From the NCBI GenBank assembly GCA_963837445.1, contig CAWINK010000002.1, forward strand, positions 434,001-498,000: a stretch of 64,000 nt of DNA. The letters are read 5' to 3'. The DNA comes from JACVRW01 sp963837445 (GTDB lineage Bacteria; Actinomycetota; Thermoleophilia; Solirubrobacterales; Thermoleophilaceae). Below are positions 8,544 through 17,145 of the stretch, piece by piece; positions within the stretch are counted from its first letter, which is position 1, and each line of letters starts with the position of its first letter. Made by a program: the position numbers and the translations under genes. Under the pieces are notes generated by a model, which searched no databases, was not told the DNA's origin, and was given only the letters and a program-made list of their open reading frames with translations.

Positions 8544-9198
8544 GCAGGAACCTGATCGCCTCGGCGATGTCCTCCGGCTGAATCATCTCGTCCTTCGGAA
8601 CCTCGCCCTCGACCCAGTCGGTCATCGGCGTGGCCACGAAGCCGGGGCAGAGGGCGGTCACCTGCACGCCATCACTGGCGAGCTCCTTGTGGAGCGCCTG
8701 GCTCAGACCGACCACGCCGAACTTGGTCGCGGAGTAGGCCGCGAGCCAGCCCTGGCCGTGCTTTCCGGCGTAGGACGCCGTGTTCGTCATCAGGGCCTTG
8801 CCATGTTCGGCGCCGGCCTCCTTCAGCATCGGAATCGCCTCGCGGGCGGTCAGGTAGACCGCGCGCAGGTTCACGTCGAGCTGGAGGTCGAGCTTCTTCG
8901 TCTCGGCGTCGGCCACAGCGCCGCCTATGCCGATGCCGGCGTTGTTGATCAGCACGTCGAGCCGGCCGCAGCGCTCGCGATGGGCCGCCACCAGCTTGGA
9001 GATCTCCTGCTCGTCCGCCATGTTGGCGGGCACGGCCTCCACCTCGAGGCCCTCGTCGCGCAGCGTCTGTGCCGCCGCCTCGAGCTTGTCGGGGCGTCGG
9101 GCCGAGATCGTCAGCCTGTAGCCGTCCTCACCCAGCGCCCGGGCGATCGCAAGCCCGATCCCGCTGGATCCTCCAGTTATGAGTGCCGCCCGGTCCAT
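8476..9198 (-). CDS. Short-chain dehydrogenase/reductase
   Basis: 240 residues, classical SDR length. The cofactor motif TGGSSGIG is near residues 8-15. NNAGIG is the structural motif of the fourth strand, and the catalytic Ser and YSATK (Tyr-x-x-x-Lys) are present. An Arg pair after the second strand (SARRPDK) suggests NADP(H). The substrate is unknown. A TAGAGT box lies 9 bases before the ATG, consistent with a leaderless or very short leader transcript divergent from the lipoprotein gene at 9240. The 3' end overlaps the convergent conserved hypothetical gene. Confidence 0.88.
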   Translation of the reverse strand: MDRAALITGGSSGIGLAIARALGEDGYRLTISARRPDKLEAAAQTLRDEGLEVEAVPANMADEQEISKLVAAHRERCGRLDVLINNAGIGIGGAVADAETKKLDLQLDVNLRAVYLTAREAIPMLKEAGAEHGKALMTNTASYAGKHGQGWLAAYSATKFGVVGLSQALHKELASDGVQVTALCPGFVATPMTDWVEGEVPKDEMIQPEDIAEAIRFLLRTSRNCVVPEVQFVRPGDSEL

Positions 9199-9207
9199 AG
9201 CGCGGGC

Positions 9208-9213
9208 ACTCTA
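9208..9213 (-). promoter_or_regulatory. -10 box for the SDR gene
   Basis: TAGAGT on the minus strand, 9 bases upstream of ATG 9198. Confidence 0.45.
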
Positions 9214-9224
9214 TTTCAACTCTC

Positions 9225-9230
9225 TACCCT
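9225..9230 (+). promoter_or_regulatory. -10 box for the thioredoxin-like lipoprotein
   Basis: TACCCT, 9 bases upstream of GTG 9240; divergent from the SDR box. Confidence 0.45.
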
Positions 9231-9239
9231 TCCCAGCCC

Positions 9240-10223
9240 GTGAGCCCCCGAAAGATCTCAGCGGCCGTACTGCTCGTCTGCGCGCTGCTCGCCGGCTGCG
9301 GCGGGGACGATTCGTCCTCGGGTGACGAGCAGGCGCCGCCCGCGGCGCAGGCGAAGGACTTCCCGAAGCCCGGCGGCAAGTCCCTGGCGGAGCTCCTGAA
9401 CGAGACCGGGGGGAAGGGCCCCGTGCTGGCGCCCTCCGGCCTCGAGCTGCGCACCGGGAAGCAGCGCTTCGGCTTCGCCCTCTTCAGCCCCTCCCGCGAG
9501 CAGATCACCGACGCGAGCGTGGCGATCTACACCGCGCCGGTGGGGGGCGGGCCGGCGAAGGGGCCGTACCTGGCCCGCTGGGAGTCGATCGCGGTGAGAC
9601 CTCAGTTCCAGAGCCGGCAGACCGCATCGGATCCCGACGCGGCCACGTCGATCTACACGGCCGAGATCCCCTTCGAAGCGCCCGGCAGGTATGAGCTGCT
9701 CGGCATCGCGCGCCAGGGCGGCAAGCTGGTGGCGGCCACGACGCCGTCGCCGGGGGTCGTGGTCAAGAAGGAGTCGGGTGACCCGATCCCGCCGGTGGGC
9801 ACCCGCCCGCCGCGCATCCACACGCCCACCGTGGCCGAGGTGGGCGGCGACGTCGCCTCGATCGACACCCGCCTTCCGCCGTCCTCCATGCACGACGCGG
9901 ACTTTGCAGACGTGCTCGGCAAGAAGCCCGTGGTGCTGCTGTTCGCGACGCCCCAGCTCTGCCAGAGCCGCGTCTGCGGGCCGGTGGTGGACGTGGCCGA
10001 GCAGGTCAAGGCGAGCGTCGGCGACGACGTCCAGTTCATCCACATGGAGGTCTTCCGCAACAACCGCATCGACGACGGCGTGCGGCCGCAGATGATCGCC
10101 TTCCGCCTCCAAACCGAGCCGTGGCTGTTCGTGTTCGACCGCTCCGGCAAGGTGGCCGCGCGGATCGAGGGCGCCTTCAGCGAGCGCGAGCTCGAGCAGG
10201 CGATCTCGACGGCGACCGGCTAG
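9240..10223 (+). CDS. Lipoprotein with C-terminal thioredoxin-like domain
   Basis: 327 residues. The signal ends at the lipobox LLAGC (Cys about 20), followed by an Asp/Ser-rich linker. Residues ~50-175 form a beta-rich domain that looks Ig- or FixG-like (FGFALFSP, IPFEAPGRYELLGIA). The C-terminal ~120 residues resemble a thioredoxin fold: KKPVVLLFATPQLCQSRVCGPVVDVAEQ, with two Cys four residues apart in place of CxxC, and the cis-Pro-like TEPWLFVFDRSGKVAARIEG. It probably sits on the outer membrane face. A role in redox chemistry or metal handling is possible but unproven, because CxxxxC is not the canonical active site. Confidence 0.72.
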   Translation: MSPRKISAAVLLVCALLAGCGGDDSSSGDEQAPPAAQAKDFPKPGGKSLAELLNETGGKGPVLAPSGLELRTGKQRFGFALFSPSREQITDASVAIYTAPVGGGPAKGPYLARWESIAVRPQFQSRQTASDPDAATSIYTAEIPFEAPGRYELLGIARQGGKLVAATTPSPGVVVKKESGDPIPPVGTRPPRIHTPTVAEVGGDVASIDTRLPPSSMHDADFADVLGKKPVVLLFATPQLCQSRVCGPVVDVAEQVKASVGDDVQFIHMEVFRNNRIDDGVRPQMIAFRLQTEPWLFVFDRSGKVAARIEGAFSERELEQAISTATG

Positions 10224-11260
10224 GGGCGCCGGCCCGGCTTGCGCGGACCGGCGTGGCTCGCCTTCGGCCTCGGCCGCTTGACGATGACCCTCTTGCTGTA
10301 GGGCTTCATCGGCCCGCCGTTCGCGGAACCGACGCTGAGCCTCACCCTCAGCGCGATCTTCTTCTTCTTGCGGAGCGCCTTCTTGAGCTGGCCCTTGTTC
10401 TTCTTGCTCAGCTTCAGCCGGATGCGCGCCGTCCTGTTCGGGATGGTGAGGGAGGCCGCCTTGCGCCGCGTCGACGGGTACTTGCGGGCACGCTTCTTCT
10501 TCTTCGGGAGCTGGGCGTAGGCCACGACCGTGCAGGCCTGGTCGCAGCTCGCCATCACGTCGAGCCAGCCCTTCTTCAGAAGCTTCTTGGAGACCACCCG
10601 GAACTTGACCTTCAAATCGGTACCGCTCGGGCCGGTGCCGCCGCCGCCACCGTTCCCGCCACCGCCACCACCGTTGCCGCCACCGCCACCGTTGCCGCCG
10701 CCACCACCCGTATCTGGCGCGGTGGCCTTCCACGTGTAGCTCACGGACAGGGCCGAGCCTGCGTATGCGTTGTCGCCGGTCGTGGGGCCCGGCGGAGGGC
10801 CGCCGTCGGGGAGCGAGGCGGTGAAGCGGTACGTGCGCGCCTGGCCGCCTGGGAGGCTCCCGAGCGCGCGGCTCTGAAGAGAGGCGAGCTGACCGGCGAA
10901 GACGGGAATGAGGTTGCCGCCGGTGATGTCCTGAATCTCGAGATGGACTGCGTTGGAGAGCAGGCCGCCGTTCGCGCCCGGCTGGTCGACCACATCGAGC
11001 TGCTCGACGTCGAGGTCGCTGGCGAGCGTGCCGGTGTTCGAGAGCTGCACGGTGCCGGTCACGGAGCGGCCCGGGGCGATGCCCTGAGCCTGGAAGATCG
11101 CCTGCCCGTCGCGCGAGTTCGTGATCTGGAAGGTGCCGCTCGCCTGGCTGATCACCGCGGTCCGGTGCGCACGCACGCCGGAATGGGTCGCAACCGCGCA
11201 GCCGGAGATGGCCACCATTGCAGCCACGGTCATCCACCTATATAGCGGTCGCGTGTCCAT
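10220..11260 (-). CDS. Secreted Gly-rich protein with camelysin-like N-terminal domain and Lys-rich C-terminal module
   Basis: 346 residues. After a signal-like segment (MTVAAMVAISGCAVA), residues ~35-170 resemble the TasA/camelysin type (FQITNSRDGQAIF, APGRSVTGTVQLSNTG), the fold of some biofilm fibre proteins. A poly-Gly/Asn linker follows (residues ~185-210). The C-terminal ~125 residues are Lys/Arg-rich (KKKKRARKYPSTRR) and contain LRLKLSKKNKGQLKKALRKK then ALRVRLSVGS, a pattern shared with the end of the CotH-like protein at 17146-18702. It is probably cell-surface or matrix associated. The gene is convergent with the lipoprotein gene, and their stop codons overlap. Confidence 0.65.
   Translation of the reverse strand: MDTRPLYRWMTVAAMVAISGCAVATHSGVRAHRTAVISQASGTFQITNSRDGQAIFQAQGIAPGRSVTGTVQLSNTGTLASDLDVEQLDVVDQPGANGGLLSNAVHLEIQDITGGNLIPVFAGQLASLQSRALGSLPGGQARTYRFTASLPDGGPPPGPTTGDNAYAGSALSVSYTWKATAPDTGGGGGNGGGGGNGGGGGGNGGGGGTGPSGTDLKVKFRVVSKKLLKKGWLDVMASCDQACTVVAYAQLPKKKKRARKYPSTRRKAASLTIPNRTARIRLKLSKKNKGQLKKALRKKKKIALRVRLSVGSANGGPMKPYSKRVIVKRPRPKASHAGPRKPGRRP
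10636..10710 (+). repeat. GCC/ACC microsatellite encoding the poly-Gly linker
   Basis: Imperfect run of GCC and ACC triplets with interspersed GTT. On the minus strand it encodes four blocks of five or six Gly separated by Asn. Such runs are prone to length change by slippage. Confidence 0.7.
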
Positions 11261-11339
11261 TACCTGTCTAAGGTGATCTATCGGCCATCTGGAGCGGAAA
11301 CTGAGCCGCGTTTAGCTCCTGACGCGCCGTCTGGACGAA

Positions 11340-11345
11340 TAGGCT
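11340..11345 (+). promoter_or_regulatory. -10 box of the tRNA-Met promoter
   Basis: TAGGCT ending 10 bases before the tRNA. Confidence 0.45.
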
Positions 11346-11355
11346 GAACCCCGAC

Positions 11356-11432
<77 letters not shown>

Positions 11433-11611
11433 AAAGCCCAGCAAAATGCGCATATCTGGGGATCAGGGACGGTGGGAGATCAAGACCATGTCCCGAGATA
11501 TCCGGAGAAGCCTGCATCGTGGGCTCATGGGCGACGTGCTCAATCCGCCGGTCAGCGGCCCTCGATCGTGGCCGAAGGCCACGCCTGCGCGCCGGAGTGG
11601 AAGAGCAGGGC

Positions 11612-12028
11612 CTAGCTCGGGGCGCGCTCGTCGAAGCGCGGCAGGCCGTCGTCCGGGAGCGGCTCCCAGGGCGCGGCGTAGGCGACGTACTGGTGCGCCT
11701 GCGGCCGGATGCCCGGGTCGCCGTCGATTGCCCCCAGCCGGACGATGATGACCTTCCCCGTCCCCGCGTCGCGCCCGAGCAGTGCCGAGCCGCAGTCGCC
11801 GCAGAAGACCTTCTCCAGGCCCCCCTCGGGCGCCCAGCCCCGGAGCCGGTCTTCGCCTTGGACGACCCGCAACGACCCGGGTGCGAGCCTCGCGGACGCC
11901 TGCGTCGCGGTGCCGCTGCGGCGCTGGCAGCGCGTGCAGTGGCAGTAGGCGGCGGCCAGGAGCGGCTCGTCGATCTCGAACTTCACGGCGCCGCAGCCGC
12001 ACTCGCCGGTCAGGACTGGCTCGGTCAT
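11612..12028 (-). CDS. GFA family (glutathione-dependent formaldehyde-activating enzyme-like) protein
   Basis: 138 residues from ATG 12028; a TACCCT box 6 bases upstream supports this start over an in-frame codon 18 bases earlier. The zinc-binding pattern of the family is complete: CGCG at residues 10-13, CHCTRC at about 29-34 and FCGDCGSAL further on. Some members were proposed to help form S-hydroxymethylglutathione, but the activity is disputed. Actinobacteria mostly lack glutathione, so the role is open. It is the leftmost gene of the tRNA-bounded island and is transcribed opposite to its neighbours. Confidence 0.82.
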   Translation of the reverse strand: MTEPVLTGECGCGAVKFEIDEPLLAAAYCHCTRCQRRSGTATQASARLAPGSLRVVQGEDRLRGWAPEGGLEKVFCGDCGSALLGRDAGTGKVIIVRLGAIDGDPGIRPQAHQYVAYAAPWEPLPDDGLPRFDERAPS

Positions 12029-12034
12029 CGGCCC

Positions 12035-12040
12035 AGGGTA
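12035..12040 (-). promoter_or_regulatory. -10 box for the GFA gene
   Basis: TACCCT on the minus strand, 6 bases before ATG 12028. Confidence 0.45.
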
Positions 12041-12311
12041 CGGCACCTGCGTCGGGCAGCCCCTTGAAGAACGGGGTCAGGCCGAGATCCTGCGGTCTCC
12101 TACCTCGTGCGCTGGGCGGCGAGTCGGCCACGGCACGGTGGGAGTGAGGGCTGCTTTCATGGGGATGCGGATCTCTGGGGGCCGTGGCGTTGCGCCGCAG
12201 CTGCTGCAAGTCGCGCAAGGAGGCGCGGGGAGCGACGAAGCGACCCTTGGTCTGGTCGACAGTCTCGACCGCGCCGGCTCGAGGTAGGAGAATGCGTGTC
12301 GTGGCGAACGC

Positions 12312-13982
12312 ATGAAGAGGCTGGTGTCCGATCGTGTCGGCGACGGCTGGGCTGCGCTGGGCGAGGGACTTTGGGACGTTGCGAGGGCGCGCTTCGGGGA
12401 GGCCGTGGCCGCCGAAGAGACGCCTGAGGCATTCGAGGGCTTGAGCTGGGCGGCATGGTGGCTCGACGACGCCGACGTGGTGTTCGCTGCACGGGAGCGC
12501 GCGTACCGCCTCTACAAGAAGAGTGGAGACCCAGCTGGCGCGGCCCGAATGGCCACGTGGCTGGCTTGCGATCAGCTCGACTTCCACAGCGCGTTTGCGG
12601 TGGCTGGCGGCTGGCTCGGTTGCGCGCATCGCCTGCTCGACCCGCTCGAGCCTGGACCGGACCACGGTTGGCTTGCCTTTCTTGAGGGCTACATGGCGCA
12701 CGCGGGCGGCGAGATGGCGAAGGCCGCTGAGCTCGCGCGCCTGGCAACCGAGCTCGGGCGACGGTTCGCCGTGGCCGACCTGGAGATGCTCGGTCTCGCT
12801 CTGGAGGGCGCGACGCTGGTGGCTTGCGGGCGGGTGCGGGAGGGCATGCGCCATCTCGACGAGGCCACCGCTACCGCCCTGGAGGAGGAGGCCACGGTCC
12901 CGATCTCGGGCGCATGGGCCTGTTGCTTCCTGGTCACCGCGTGCGTTGCCGTACGCGATTACGAGCGGGCGTTCGAATGGTGCGACCGGATCGCCGAATT
13001 CGCGGAGCGCTACGGGAGCCGCTACATGCTCGCGTTCTGCAGGGCGGAGTACGGCTCGGTGCACCTCTGGCGGGGCCGATGGGCGGACGCGGAGACGGTG
13101 CTGGAGGCTTCGGTCGAGGACTTCTCCCGCTCTCGCCCAGCGATGGTGGGTGGCCCGCTGGTGGCGCTGGCGGAACTGAGACGGCGGCAGGGTCGACCGG
13201 AGGAAGCGGCGCTGCTGCTCGACCAAGCGGGGCCCTCCCCGACGGGCCAGCTTTGCCGTGCCCGCCTGGCGCTCGATCGGGGGGAGAGCGGTCGGGCGGT
13301 TGAGCTTGCCGAGCGCTTCATGCGGCAGGTGCCCGCGCATCTCAAGGTGGACCGTGCTCCGGCGCTCGAACTGCTCGTCCGGGCGCGAACTGGACGGGGC
13401 GAGCTGGTGGAGGCCGGCTCGGCGCTGGAGGCTCTGCGGGAGGTCGAGCGGCTGGTCGGGACAGCGCCGCTGCAGGCCGGCGCGGATCTGGCCGCCGGCA
13501 GGCTCGCGGCCAGCCGCGGCGACCACGATCGGGCGCGGCCGCTGCTGGAGGACGCGATCGATCGCTTCGAGCGGAGCGGCGGACCGTTCGAGGCCGCCCA
13601 GGCGCGGATCGAGCTCGCCACGATCCTCGTCGCGCTCGGTCGCACCGATGATGGCGAGCGCGAGGCTGCCGCGGCCCTGGACCAACTCGTCGAGCTCGGG
13701 GCCGAGGTCGAGGCGGACAGGGCGCGGCGGCTGCTCGAGGGATCGGTTCGCTGCGCCGACGCCCGGCCTCCGCTTCCGGAGCTCACGCCACGCGAGCGCG
13801 AGGTGCTGCGCCTGCTCGCCGACGGACTCACGAACCGGCAGATCGCTGAGCGCCTTGTGGTCAGCGAGCACACCGTCCACCGGCACGTCACCAACATCCT
13901 GCGCAAGCTCGGTCTTCCCTCACGGACGGCCGCGGCCGCCCACGCGGTGCGCTCGGGCCTGCTCGACGATCGGGGGGCGTAG
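12312..13982 (+). CDS. LuxR-family transcriptional regulator with TPR-like array
   Basis: 556 residues. Residues ~1-480 are helical repeats rich in Ala and Leu, resembling the TPR part of MalT/LuxR-type ATP-dependent regulators, but there is no N-terminal AAA/NB-ARC ATPase with a Walker motif. The last ~65 residues are a canonical LuxR helix-turn-helix: ELTPREREVLRLLADGLTNRQIA then VSEHTVHRHVTNILRKLG. The absence of the ATPase suggests activation by protein or ligand binding to the repeats. It is followed by a methyltransferase 83 bases downstream; that pairing suggests it controls its neighbour. Upstream at 12292 is a seven-codon frame (MRVVANA) ending in ATGA at the regulator start; whether it is a leader peptide is unclear. 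Confidence 0.82.
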   Translation: MKRLVSDRVGDGWAALGEGLWDVARARFGEAVAAEETPEAFEGLSWAAWWLDDADVVFAARERAYRLYKKSGDPAGAARMATWLACDQLDFHSAFAVAGGWLGCAHRLLDPLEPGPDHGWLAFLEGYMAHAGGEMAKAAELARLATELGRRFAVADLEMLGLALEGATLVACGRVREGMRHLDEATATALEEEATVPISGAWACCFLVTACVAVRDYERAFEWCDRIAEFAERYGSRYMLAFCRAEYGSVHLWRGRWADAETVLEASVEDFSRSRPAMVGGPLVALAELRRRQGRPEEAALLLDQAGPSPTGQLCRARLALDRGESGRAVELAERFMRQVPAHLKVDRAPALELLVRARTGRGELVEAGSALEALREVERLVGTAPLQAGADLAAGRLAASRGDHDRARPLLEDAIDRFERSGGPFEAAQARIELATILVALGRTDDGEREAAAALDQLVELGAEVEADRARRLLEGSVRCADARPPLPELTPREREVLRLLADGLTNRQIAERLVVSEHTVHRHVTNILRKLGLPSRTAAAAHAVRSGLLDDRGA

Positions 13983-14052
13983 CCAAAACCGGCTACCCGC
14001 GGGTCGGCCGAAGATGGTCGGTCCTGGCGAAGTCGTCACCCGCGGACCGGGC

Positions 14053-14058
14053 TACGGT
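14053..14058 (+). promoter_or_regulatory. -10 box for the island methyltransferase
   Basis: TACGGT, 7 bases before ATG 14066; it favours that start over GTG 14057. Confidence 0.4.
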
Positions 14059-14065
14059 GGCGGGC

Positions 14066-15007
14066 ATGGAGCGTCGGACTGAGCCCAGGCAGCTCATGAC
14101 GGAGCTCGCGGCGCTCGCCAGGATCAAGGAGATGGGAGAACGGAGGACGCACATGACGGCGGAAGGGACATCGGACGAGCCGGCGGCGGAGGGCGCTGAC
14201 CGCGAGCTCAAGGACGCGACGCGGGCGGCCTGGGCGCTCGGCGACTACCACGGGTTCGCGACCGAGACCGTCTGGGAGCTCGGCCCGGTGCTCGTCGAGG
14301 CGTGTGGGATCTCGGCGGGCCAGCGCGTTCTCGACGTGGCCGCCGGCACGGGCAACACGGCCATCCGCGCCGCCGAGGCCGGGGCGACCGTCGTCGCCTC
14401 GGATCTCACGCCCGAGAATTTCGACGCGGGTCGCAGCGAAGCCCGCAGGTGCGGGGTCGAGCTCGACTGGATCGAGGCGGACGCAGAGGCACTCCCGTTC
14501 GGCGATGGCGAGTTCGACGTCGTCACCTCCTCGTTCGGCGCGATCTTCGCCCCCAACCATCAGACCGTGGCCGACGAGCTGGTGCGCGTGTGCCGGCCCG
14601 GGGGCAGGATCGGGATGCTCAACTTCACACCTGAGGGGTTGAGTTCAGACTTCTTCGGGGTCTTGGCGCCCTACGGGCCGCCGCCCTCTGGATCGCCGCC
14701 GCCACTCTGGGGCAACGAGGAGCACGTGCGGGAGCTCTTCGGGGAGCGCGTTGAATCCCTCGAGCTGACCCGCCGGGAGTACGTGGAGAGGGCCGACAGC
14801 CCGCGTGGTTACTGCGAGCTCTTCAAAGAGACCTTCGGGCCGGTGGTAGGCCTCTACGCGAGCCTCGCCGATCAGCCCGACCGTCTTGCAGCGCTCGACA
14901 GGGACTTCCTCGAGTTCGCGACACGCTCGCAACGGGGCGCCCCCGAAGGCCCGGCGGAGTACACCTACGAGTACCTGCTCGTGGTCGCCCGCAAACGGGC
15001 GGCGTAG
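14066..15007 (+). CDS. Class I SAM-dependent methyltransferase
   Basis: 313 residues. Motif I is RVLDVAAGTGNTAIRAAEAGATVVASDLTP, the glycine loop and acidic end of strand 2. A motif II/III equivalent is in ALPFGDGEFDVVTSSFGAIFAP, and RPGGRIGMLNFTPEG follows. This is the UbiE/Methyltransf_11 group, acting on small molecules or lipids; the substrate is unknown. The first ~45 residues before the domain are charged, so the true start may be an internal ATG (14096 or 14153). The TACGGT box favours 14066. It is the last gene before the right-hand repeat of the island. Confidence 0.83.
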   Translation: MERRTEPRQLMTELAALARIKEMGERRTHMTAEGTSDEPAAEGADRELKDATRAAWALGDYHGFATETVWELGPVLVEACGISAGQRVLDVAAGTGNTAIRAAEAGATVVASDLTPENFDAGRSEARRCGVELDWIEADAEALPFGDGEFDVVTSSFGAIFAPNHQTVADELVRVCRPGGRIGMLNFTPEGLSSDFFGVLAPYGPPPSGSPPPLWGNEEHVRELFGERVESLELTRREYVERADSPRGYCELFKETFGPVVGLYASLADQPDRLAALDRDFLEFATRSQRGAPEGPAEYTYEYLLVVARKRAA

Positions 15008-15199
15008 AGCTCCGAGTCGTCGCGCTTCTGCCTTCGGGCGTGATGCCGGCAGCGCCCCTGCTCCTCCTTCGCTCGGCTGACGGCGTGGAATGCGCGGAGG
15101 CTCGCGCGTGCCTACCTGGTCTCTAGCCCGCCCGGCCGTACCGAAGCAACCGCCCCTAACCGCAGCCAAATCGACGGCTACCTGAGGTCGTCCAGCCCA

Positions 15200-15245
15200 A
15201 CTCATAATCCGTCGGTCCCTGGTTCGAATCCAGGCCGGCCCATCA
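15200..15245 (+). repeat. Right 46-bp direct repeat (attR-like), tRNA-Met 3' fragment
   Basis: Exact copy of 11387-11432. It lacks the 5' half of a tRNA and cannot fold into one. Confidence 0.85.
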
Positions 15246-15268
15246 GCGGGAAGGTGCGAGCGAGCCGC

Positions 15269-17080
15269 TCAGCGGCGCACGCGCTCGCAGCCGCGGAGGC
15301 GGTCGACGCGGTCGGCGGTCACGCGGTCGCGCCGGCCGGCGCCGCAGTTGACCCGGTCGCGGCGGCGGTTGCGGGCGCTCACCACGTCGTTGCCCGCGCC
15401 CGCTGAGACGACGTTCCTGCCCCGGCCGGTGGTGATGCGGTCGTTGCCCGAGTTGCCGGTGAGGCGGTCGTTGCCGGTGCCGCCCGACAGCCGGTCCCGG
15501 CCCGACCCGCCGCTGAGCCGGTCCCTGCCGGACTCGCCGGTCAGCCGGTCGTTGCCGGACTCGCCGAGCAGCCGGTCGTTGCCGCTGCCGCCGAGCATGC
15601 GGTCGTTTCCGGCGCCGCCGCACGCAGAATCCGAGCCGCCACCCGAGCGGACGGAGTCGTTCCCTGCGAGCAACGCGATCACGTCGGCCCCGCCCGTGCC
15701 GGTCAGGGCGTCGACGCCGTTCGTGCCGAAGATCGTCGCCGGGCGCCCGAAGCACGTCGGCGGCGGCACGACGGTCTGCTGCGCGACGGTTACGGTGATC
15801 GTGTTCAGGGTCGGGGCGAACCCGAAGCCGTCGCGGCTGCGGAAGGTGAAGGTGTCGGTGCCTACGAAGCCGGGGTTCGGTGTGTAGGTGACGGCGGTTT
15901 CGCCCACCTGCGGCTGGTTGACCGTGCCGTTTGCCGGCTGATCGACGATGCTCCTGTTCACCTGCGTGCGCTCGTACGCCGGCCCGTTGTCGGTGCACGG
16001 GAGCGGAATCGAGACGGCGGTGTTCACGAACGTGGTGGCCGTGCTGTCCTGGCAGCTGGGAGCGGCGTCCGGCGCCCAGTCCGGGTTGCCGTCGAAGTTG
16101 CCCGCGTCGTCGGTGAGCGTCTGCGGAACGATGTCGCTGAAGTCGGAGTCCTCCGCCACCAGCGCGCCGCCGGTGAAGACGCCCGACACGTAGGCGATCG
16201 TGAAGCCCTCCGGCGACCACGTGCAGTTGTAGTCGCCGCTGCCGCTCGAGGCGAGCACGCTCGCCCCGGCCGGGTTGGCGATCTCTGCGACGAGGATGGA
16301 CGCGGTGGCGTTCAGTCCCAACCCCGTGCTGAGCGTGAAGCAGATCCTGGTCCCGTCGGGCGAGATCGACGGCTGGAACGAGTGGCCGCCGCCGGTATGG
16401 ATCAGCTCGGTCGGGCTGCCCGTGTTGTCCGCCGGCTCCCGGAAGATCTTCACGTCGTTGTTGCTGCCGTTCGGGGCGATGTTGACGTCGCCCACCGCGT
16501 AGTAGAGGGTCTGCGAGTCCGGGCTCCAGGCCGGCTTGGTCTCCATGCCCGTGCCGGCGGGAGTAAGGTCGAGAATGCCCCCGCCCGCGACGGTCTGGAC
16601 GCGAACGATCCGGTCGGTGCTGGCGTCGGCGGGCTGGTGCTCGTAGGCGATCCGCGTGCCGTCGGGCGACCACGCGGGCCTGTCCGCGCTCAGGCTGTCA
16701 CCGGTGTTCGTGAGCGGCTGGACGGCCCCGGTCTCCAGATCCTTGATGTAGATGTCGAAGTTCTGTGTCGCCGGGTTGGAGTCCGCGGTGCCGCGTGCGT
16801 AGGCGATCTTCGTGCGGTCGGGCGACCAGGTCGGGTGCCTGTGCTGGCCGACCGCCGTGTCGAGCGCCGGACCGACCGAGGGCGAGAAGGCGTCGGGCGG
16901 GAGCCTCCAGAAGTACATCCTCGCCTGCGAGTCGTCGCCGTCGGTGTTCTCCCGTCCGCTGACGAAGACGATCCGGCCGTCGCGGCCGGAGAGGACAGCG
17001 GCGGCCGAGGCGGGCAGGGCCACAACCGAGGCGAAGACCACCACGATCGCGAGCGTGCGACGAAGAGGCGAAGAGGTCAT
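15269..17080 (-). CDS. Secreted TolB-like propeller protein with RTX calcium-binding repeats
   Basis: 603 residues from ATG 17080, which is followed by a Sec signal (RRTLAIVVVFASVVALPASA). Residues ~30-340 carry PD40/TolB blades with the motif WSPDGTRIAY in several variants. A domain at ~355-430 resembles the bacterial Ig/cadherin-like VCBS type (PANGTVNQPQVGETAVTYTPNPGF). From ~440 on come at least seven nonapeptides of the form GGSGNDRLL that bind Ca2+ in beta-rolls, and then an Arg-rich end (CGAGRRDRVTAD). It is an extracellular protein with an unknown partner. Its stop is 24 bases from the right island repeat, so integration left it intact. Confidence 0.85.
   Translation of the reverse strand: MTSSPLRRTLAIVVVFASVVALPASAAAVLSGRDGRIVFVSGRENTDGDDSQARMYFWRLPPDAFSPSVGPALDTAVGQHRHPTWSPDRTKIAYARGTADSNPATQNFDIYIKDLETGAVQPLTNTGDSLSADRPAWSPDGTRIAYEHQPADASTDRIVRVQTVAGGGILDLTPAGTGMETKPAWSPDSQTLYYAVGDVNIAPNGSNNDVKIFREPADNTGSPTELIHTGGGHSFQPSISPDGTRICFTLSTGLGLNATASILVAEIANPAGASVLASSGSGDYNCTWSPEGFTIAYVSGVFTGGALVAEDSDFSDIVPQTLTDDAGNFDGNPDWAPDAAPSCQDSTATTFVNTAVSIPLPCTDNGPAYERTQVNRSIVDQPANGTVNQPQVGETAVTYTPNPGFVGTDTFTFRSRDGFGFAPTLNTITVTVAQQTVVPPPTCFGRPATIFGTNGVDALTGTGGADVIALLAGNDSVRSGGGSDSACGGAGNDRMLGGSGNDRLLGESGNDRLTGESGRDRLSGGSGRDRLSGGTGNDRLTGNSGNDRITTGRGRNVVSAGAGNDVVSARNRRRDRVNCGAGRRDRVTADRVDRLRGCERVRR
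15433..15621 (-). repeat. Seven 27-bp tandem repeats encoding RTX nonapeptides
   Basis: Units encode G-[GEN]-[SAT]-G-[NR]-D-R-[LMI]-x and vary at Gly/Glu/Asn and Asn/Arg positions. The GNDR core is lost to GRDR in two units, which should weaken Ca2+ binding there. Confidence 0.75.
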
Positions 17081-17145
17081 AGGGACCGTTGTACACCTCC
17101 ACGCCCCGAAATGGAACGACATCGCCGCGACTCATGATCCGTCAG

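Noticed and set aside
11433..11611. Remnant integrase at the left end of the island
   Set aside because: No tyrosine or serine recombinase motif in any of the six frames, and no recognisable protein fragment.
12292..12315. Seven-codon leader peptide before the LuxR gene
   Set aside because: It overlaps the regulator start as ATGA, but the AGGAG is only one base from its ATG and the peptide carries no attenuation signal; kept only as a remark.
11463..13886. Long minus-strand open frame across the LuxR regulator
   Set aside because: The product is Arg/Pro/Ala-rich with no domain, and the opposite strand encodes a clear LuxR protein; it is an artefact of high GC.
15200..15245. A second tRNA-Met gene
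   Set aside because: Only the 3' 43 bases of the tRNA are present; the D arm and the acceptor 5' strand are missing.
15427..15621. CRISPR array
   Set aside because: The 27-bp units are contiguous and in frame with no spacers; they encode RTX calcium-binding repeats.
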